Position numbers and translations under genes: made by a program. A stretch of 64,000 nt of DNA. It comes from Heliopora coerulea (Eukaryota; Cnidaria; Anthozoa; Scleralcyonacea; Helioporidae). Numbering within the stretch: position 1 is the stretch's first letter; each line of letters begins with the position of its first letter. The notes below the pieces were generated by a model. The model saw only the letters and a program-made list of their open reading frames with translations, was not told the origin of the DNA and did not search any database. The stretch lies in contig JASJOG010000623.1 in the NCBI GenBank assembly GCA_030142905.1, positions 21,272 to 85,271 of the forward strand. The letters run 5' to 3'. This document shows, piece by piece, positions 59,843-64,000 of the stretch.

Positions 59843-60769
59843 GTACAAACGCGGATTGTCCAAGGACAGAAGGATTTGCCAGGAAAAAGAAATAAGAAGA
59901 TTTTATTGTTTGTTTATGAAGCACTGTATTTTATATACGTTACTCAGTTCGTTTCTGTTGTACTGTGTACGAATTGGTTAGGTCGATCGTATCACGTGAT
60001 CATATGTATATGTTCACAGATTCCAGAATCACATTTGATCGAAGATGTGGAATCATGTCGAATTTTCGTAGGGACTGGCATACTAACTTTAAATAATATC
60101 TTCAAGTAATTGCAACCACGATGAACAATTTAATTTCACAACATCGTTTTTTTGTTAGAGAAACAGTGGAAATAATATTTTCAAAAATTAGAGACTGAGT
60201 AGCATTCGTATTTCTCTTAAGAAATGAGACGCTTCTTTCGGAGGTGCTACTGTCGAACGGAGGCTGTGCGGTAGTGTCGTCGTATGTATTTGCGTGGGAA
60301 CTCTACTGTGGGAAGGCCGCCACTACGAGAGGCAGCTTCTCAGAACTTGAAAAGAAATTTTTAGGGTAAGAAATGTAAGGAAGTCAAGAACGTCTTAAGG
60401 AAATTTCGAAATATATTTTTACGTCGAGTTATCACTAAATTTGCAACTCTGATGCGGTAGACTTTCCTTGCAGGCTTCCTTTTCGATATGCCCCCGTCGA
60501 AGTTAATATGAAGGGGAGGATGCAAGTTTTTACTCAGGCTTGATGACATGCTACAACTAGTGCGCAAAGATACTATTAAAATCAGATGCGAATAGGGTCC
60601 AACTTCTGGTCTTTCTTAATATTTTGTTTAAATGATACTACATTTCAATACAGGGAATTTTTAAGAGAAGGTAAAAGGTAAATGCGCAATAAAAGATTAA
60701 GTGAATTGAAAGTAGTTGCCTGATGTTATCTTTGTCTCACGCTTCTTAATCAGAAAGATTTTTCTGAGC

Positions 60770-60845
60770 CTCTAGCGGGAATCGACTCGGCAGTCTTGTG
60801 ATTGCGGGTGAGATGTCCTCACCAATGAGCTTACTCATTGGTTCG
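60770..60845 (-). mobile_element. tRNA-like SINE fragment
   Basis: On the - strand AGCTCATTGGTGAGGACATC (A-box side) is followed by GCCGAGTCGATTCCCGCTAG (B-box-like GAGTCGATTCCC). Only the tRNA-related head is visible. Confidence 0.4.
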
Positions 60846-61127
60846 TAATGATGGTATGGACTGTCATCTGTAGTACATACCTATGCACTGCCAGGTTTGC
60901 ATGTTTCCATATGTCCAATACTTATTTTGCATCAAAGATTTAATGGAGTAATGCACTTTATATTTTCCTTGAAAGTTAATGTATCTTAATTTTTTTTAAA
61001 AAGCTGTAATACAATGTGATAATTTCTGATATTCTACTCGGTAACATTCGTTAGCACCTAAGGAGTTGTGGGATATAGACTTTCTTTTGCACTTCCGGCT
61101 CAGAAGTCGGTGTAACTTTCTGTTACC

Positions 61128-61545
61128 CGAAGGGTTCGTACAGGTCCTTCAATTTTTTTTCTTTTAAATTTAAGTACTCAAAAGTCCTGAAATTTTCTAA
61201 AAACCTACTCAAGTCCATGAAAAGTCCTTAAACTTTATTCGCCCTGCTGCCTTTCAATAAAGCCGGCATTAATTTTAACTAGCCATGGGTTATTTCGTAT
61301 GGCGTATTTGTGATCGTTCACCTTTATGGTCGCATTTTATGGTCGCTTTTTTGGTCTAGTCAGAGATGGTCTAATCATTACTATGACACTTGGCATAGTT
61401 ATGGAATGTAAAAATTATTATATTTTCTATAATTTTTTTTGAAATTGGGTGACATATCCCATGAGTCCTTAAAATGGTTTAAATGTACCACAAGACAACC
61501 TTGAAAAGTCCTTAAGATTTATAGTGAGACAAGGGAAAGAACCCT
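61128..61545. mobile_element. Possible MITE with AAGTCCTT subrepeats
   Basis: GAAGGGTTCGTACAGGTCCT at the left and GGGAAAGAACCCTGCACC at the right are weak inverted ends (CAGGGTTC-type). Between them AAAAGTCCTTAA-like words recur at least four times. Superfamily uncertain, perhaps hAT-like. Confidence 0.4.
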
Positions 61546-62008
61546 GCACCCGAATACCGAAAATGGAATTTTAAAACCTAAATGTCAATTTTATGGGGTA
61601 GCATGCCATAGATACCTCTAAAGAATTGCTCCAGGTAGAGTTTAACTCCTGCCTTATTGAAAGACGCTAGCGTGCCACTGTGACCCGACAATGTTCTGCC
61701 ACCTGTGCTGTACCGCCGAGAGGGGATGGGGGGTAGTGGGGTCAAATTGACCCCAAGTCCGGAAGAAATCAAGGGGCCTGGTTGGTCAGAAAGTACTATA
61801 TTGAATTCAGATCTTTCATCACTCGAATAAAGAATTATTGCTTATGTGCCATCAGTAGTTGTTAGTAAAATAAAACAATATGACCATTTTTGTATTCTAA
61901 TTTGGCAACTTCCGTGCTTTAGACACGAAAAGATAAACAACTTTACATTCCATGACGTTAATGGATTAATGTGTATGGCTTCATTTAAAGTAGCATTTTA
62001 GAGTATAG

Positions 62009-62515
62009 ATGTTAGAGGGGGCACGTGCCCCAAATGCCCCCCCTGGTTCCTACGGCTATGTGCAGCATGCCATAAAAAGTAGGGGACAAATTTCACGCAA
62101 GTTGGGCTTCTGGTTCAGTATTTATTATGTGGCAATTTCTACTGTGCCAGAGTGCACAAAAAAAGCAAATAAATTTGGTGAACTAGTATTCACAGGTATC
62201 GCTGTTTCTTTTTCACTGTTAGTGTTCAGTAATAAATGCACCAAATCTTCGTCCAAGACACTTTGCTTACAAATCAGTGGTGTAGGAAGCAGGGTCCATG
62301 GGGGCACAGATACCTCCAATAATAGAAGGGGGCGGGCCCCCCAAAATTTACGGCTCTCACTGTTTTGTATAATGTACCTGATTAAGGTTGAACCAAATCA
62401 ATCAGCTGTGAAGAGAATATTTCTAATTATTAGGATTGAAATTATTGAGCCTGTTTTAGGTTGTATATTAGTCTTGCGACTTTTGACAAATATAATTATA
62501 GCATGATGCAGTGGT
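62009..62515. mobile_element. hAT-like terminal fragments
   Basis: CAGTGGTGTAGGAAGCAGGG at 62275 and GCAGTGGTGCAGGACAC near 62507 both resemble hAT ends (CAGnGGTGTAG). GGGGGCACGTGCCCC near 62017 and GGGGCGGGCCCCCC near 62329 are GC-rich blocks often found just inside such ends. The long frame across this interval has no recognisable domain. Confidence 0.35.
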
Positions 62516-62706
62516 GCAGGACACTAAAACGTTTAACATGTGACTATATCAAACTTTATTTTAAAACTAGGTTAAAGTAAAGAAAACATTGTGTTATCAC
62601 CTCGCCCACCGCGCTTCGCGCGGTGGGCAAGGGTGCTACTCTCGACGTGCGTGGAGCCCTGTTACACGCGTGGTGACTAGGGAGAAAAGTTTTCGCTTTA
62701 TGTATC

Positions 62707-62809
62707 TTTGTTTCTCTCTGTCTCTGTCTCTGTCTCTCTCTGTGTGTCTCTCTCTCTGTCTCTCTCTCTCTGTCTTTCTCTCTGTCTCTCTCTCTGTCTC
62801 TCTCTCTGT

Positions 62810-62880
<71 letters not shown>

Positions 62881-62883
62881 CAT
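62707..62883. repeat. Compound microsatellite (TCTC/TCTG)n-(TG)n-(TC)n-(TA)n
   Basis: About 105 bp of TCTCTG-type units, then about 30 bp of TG, about 20 bp of TC and about 15 bp of TA. Open frames on both strands are artefacts. Confidence 0.95.
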
Positions 62884-63068
62884 ATTTAACAATTAGATTA
62901 TGAGCTTGAGATTTCTACGAGGTGATAGTTGACGAGGGCGTTGTTTGATGAGTTGATGAGTTATTCTTTGCAAAGAACATTTTTCGTCTTCTCTGGGATT
63001 GCACTTTCAAGTAAGCATTCTATATCGTCTTCAGAAACTTCACAAAAACGAGAGGCGGAAGCCACTTT

Positions 63069-63108
63069 CGCTACTCGCTATCTATCGACGAGTAGATAGC
63101 GAGTAGCG
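63069..63108. repeat. Perfect 16-bp inverted repeat
   Basis: CGCTACTCGCTATCTA (63069-63084) and TAGATAGCGAGTAGCG (63093-63108) flank TCGACGAG. Confidence 0.85.
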
Positions 63109-63927
63109 TAGCCAAACAGAATGCAGCATTTGCAACAGTACTCGACTAAGTTTCTACTAAATATAGGTATAAATTCACGGATTCCGGTCACACAAAAATG
63201 CCGTGTGCAAGCTTGGGGACTGGTATATTGTTGACCAAACCATACTTAGGTACCGTATTGAAGCAAATCAATTTGGTCTCGTTCTTTTTTCCCTTGTATG
63301 GATCTCTCAGACGTTGTTTACATTATTTGAACACTAAAACCAGTAAATGATTTAAGACCAGCAAAGGAAATGGCTTTCTCGGTGCCTGCGGCTGGTTTCA
63401 CTTTTCAGGGCCACTGCAACAACTGAACAATTTATGATCTGAAAGAGCAGTTCTCAAAGTTAGCTCCTTGGAATATGCATTTGCCAACTGTTCACTTTTT
63501 GCAGCAACGCTTTGTCTTGGTTCTTTCTGATTTATATGAACAAAAAGATTTATATGAACAAACGTGTAACTTATCAATTTTGTAAGTCAAAAAATGTCAA
63601 AAAAATATTCAATCATGAGCTGCCCGTAATGCTGGTATTCGTTTGATAACCTATGAGAATACTCCACTTGAAGACGGAAAGTCTAGTCATCTGATAAAAA
63701 AATCTTTCTTTAAGGCAAAATGAGTGAGAAGTCTAATTGGAAAACGACACGAATTACCATAAGCCAGCACTAATTCAGGGTATCGATCCTATCATCCATT
63801 AGTTAATAATTTAATTGTAAGGATGGATATCTTGCCATTTGTTAAGCCGTTGAACGTTAATCTCACCGAACTTTTTGTTTTGATGAAGTAGAATTGAAAT
63901 TTTAAACGTAAATATGACTTTTCAAAA

Positions 63928-64000
63928 TAGTGGCAATGGATGAACCAGGCGGAAAGCGTAGTCTGACTACGCTTTCCGCCTGGTTCATCCATTGCCACTA
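63928..64000. repeat. Perfect 73-bp palindrome at window edge
   Basis: The 36 bases 63928-63963 (TAGTGGCAATGG...GTAGTC) return exactly as reverse complement at 63965-64000, with a single T between. The match runs to the last base of the window and may extend beyond it. Confidence 0.95.

Noticed and set aside
59789..60109. Septin exon m as a terminal exon read through to 60109
   Set aside because: Sequence beyond the GTACAA donor is hydrophobic and unlike any septin tail.
62009..62506. 165-codon frame
   Set aside because: It crosses hAT-like terminal sequence and has no domain or codon signal I can support.
62589..62903. Ser/Leu/Val and Arg/Glu frames
   Set aside because: Artefacts of the compound microsatellite.

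Overview
The window is animal nuclear DNA, most likely from an anthozoan cnidarian such as a stony coral. The evidence is two intron-rich animal genes (a Brachyury-like T-box gene and a septin of the SEPTIN6/8/10/11 group), AT-rich non-coding sequence, a BEL/Pao LTR retrotransposon, LINE relatives, a tRNA-derived SINE and many small fold-back or MITE-like elements. 'Animal' is secure. 'Cnidarian' is inference from the element types and from remembered similarity to coral sequences.

Layout. 1-4.99 kb: non-coding, with an ~88-bp tandem repeat at 826-1112. 5.0-7.1 kb: six-exon T-box gene, + strand, with a 5-bp insertion in exon 2 and a 2-base deficit at the exon 3/4 junction. 8.68-16.61 kb: complete BEL/Pao element with 300-bp LTRs, inactivated by three in-frame stops and a frameshift, and split by a 5'-truncated LINE inserted on the - strand (12.28-14.34 kb). 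16.6-38.2 kb: no confident host gene. It holds satellites, palindromes, a probable - strand coding relic at 19 kb, a TIR element with a SWIM/YqaJ-family-like first exon at 33 kb, and a hAT-type element with target-site duplication at 35.7-36.8 kb. 38.3-59.8 kb: septin gene, + strand, 13 recognisable exons from the G1 P-loop to the C-terminal coiled coil; the N-terminal exons were not found. Its introns carry TIR and fold-back elements and a reverse-transcriptase element (55.5-58.6 kb). 59.8-64 kb: SINE pieces, hAT-like ends, a compound microsatellite and a perfect 73-bp palindrome at the window edge.

Both host genes look like genuine spliced orthologues, with conserved motifs and matching intron phases, yet each has frame-breaking lesions at conserved positions. 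In septin exon d the lesion is exactly the heptamer TACAGTA, which matches the classic excision footprint of Tc1/mariner-type transposons. Removing the five extra bases restores the frame and the family consensus. Whether these are real pseudogene lesions, segregating alleles or assembly errors cannot be decided from the sequence alone. No operon-like or pathway link between the two genes is visible.
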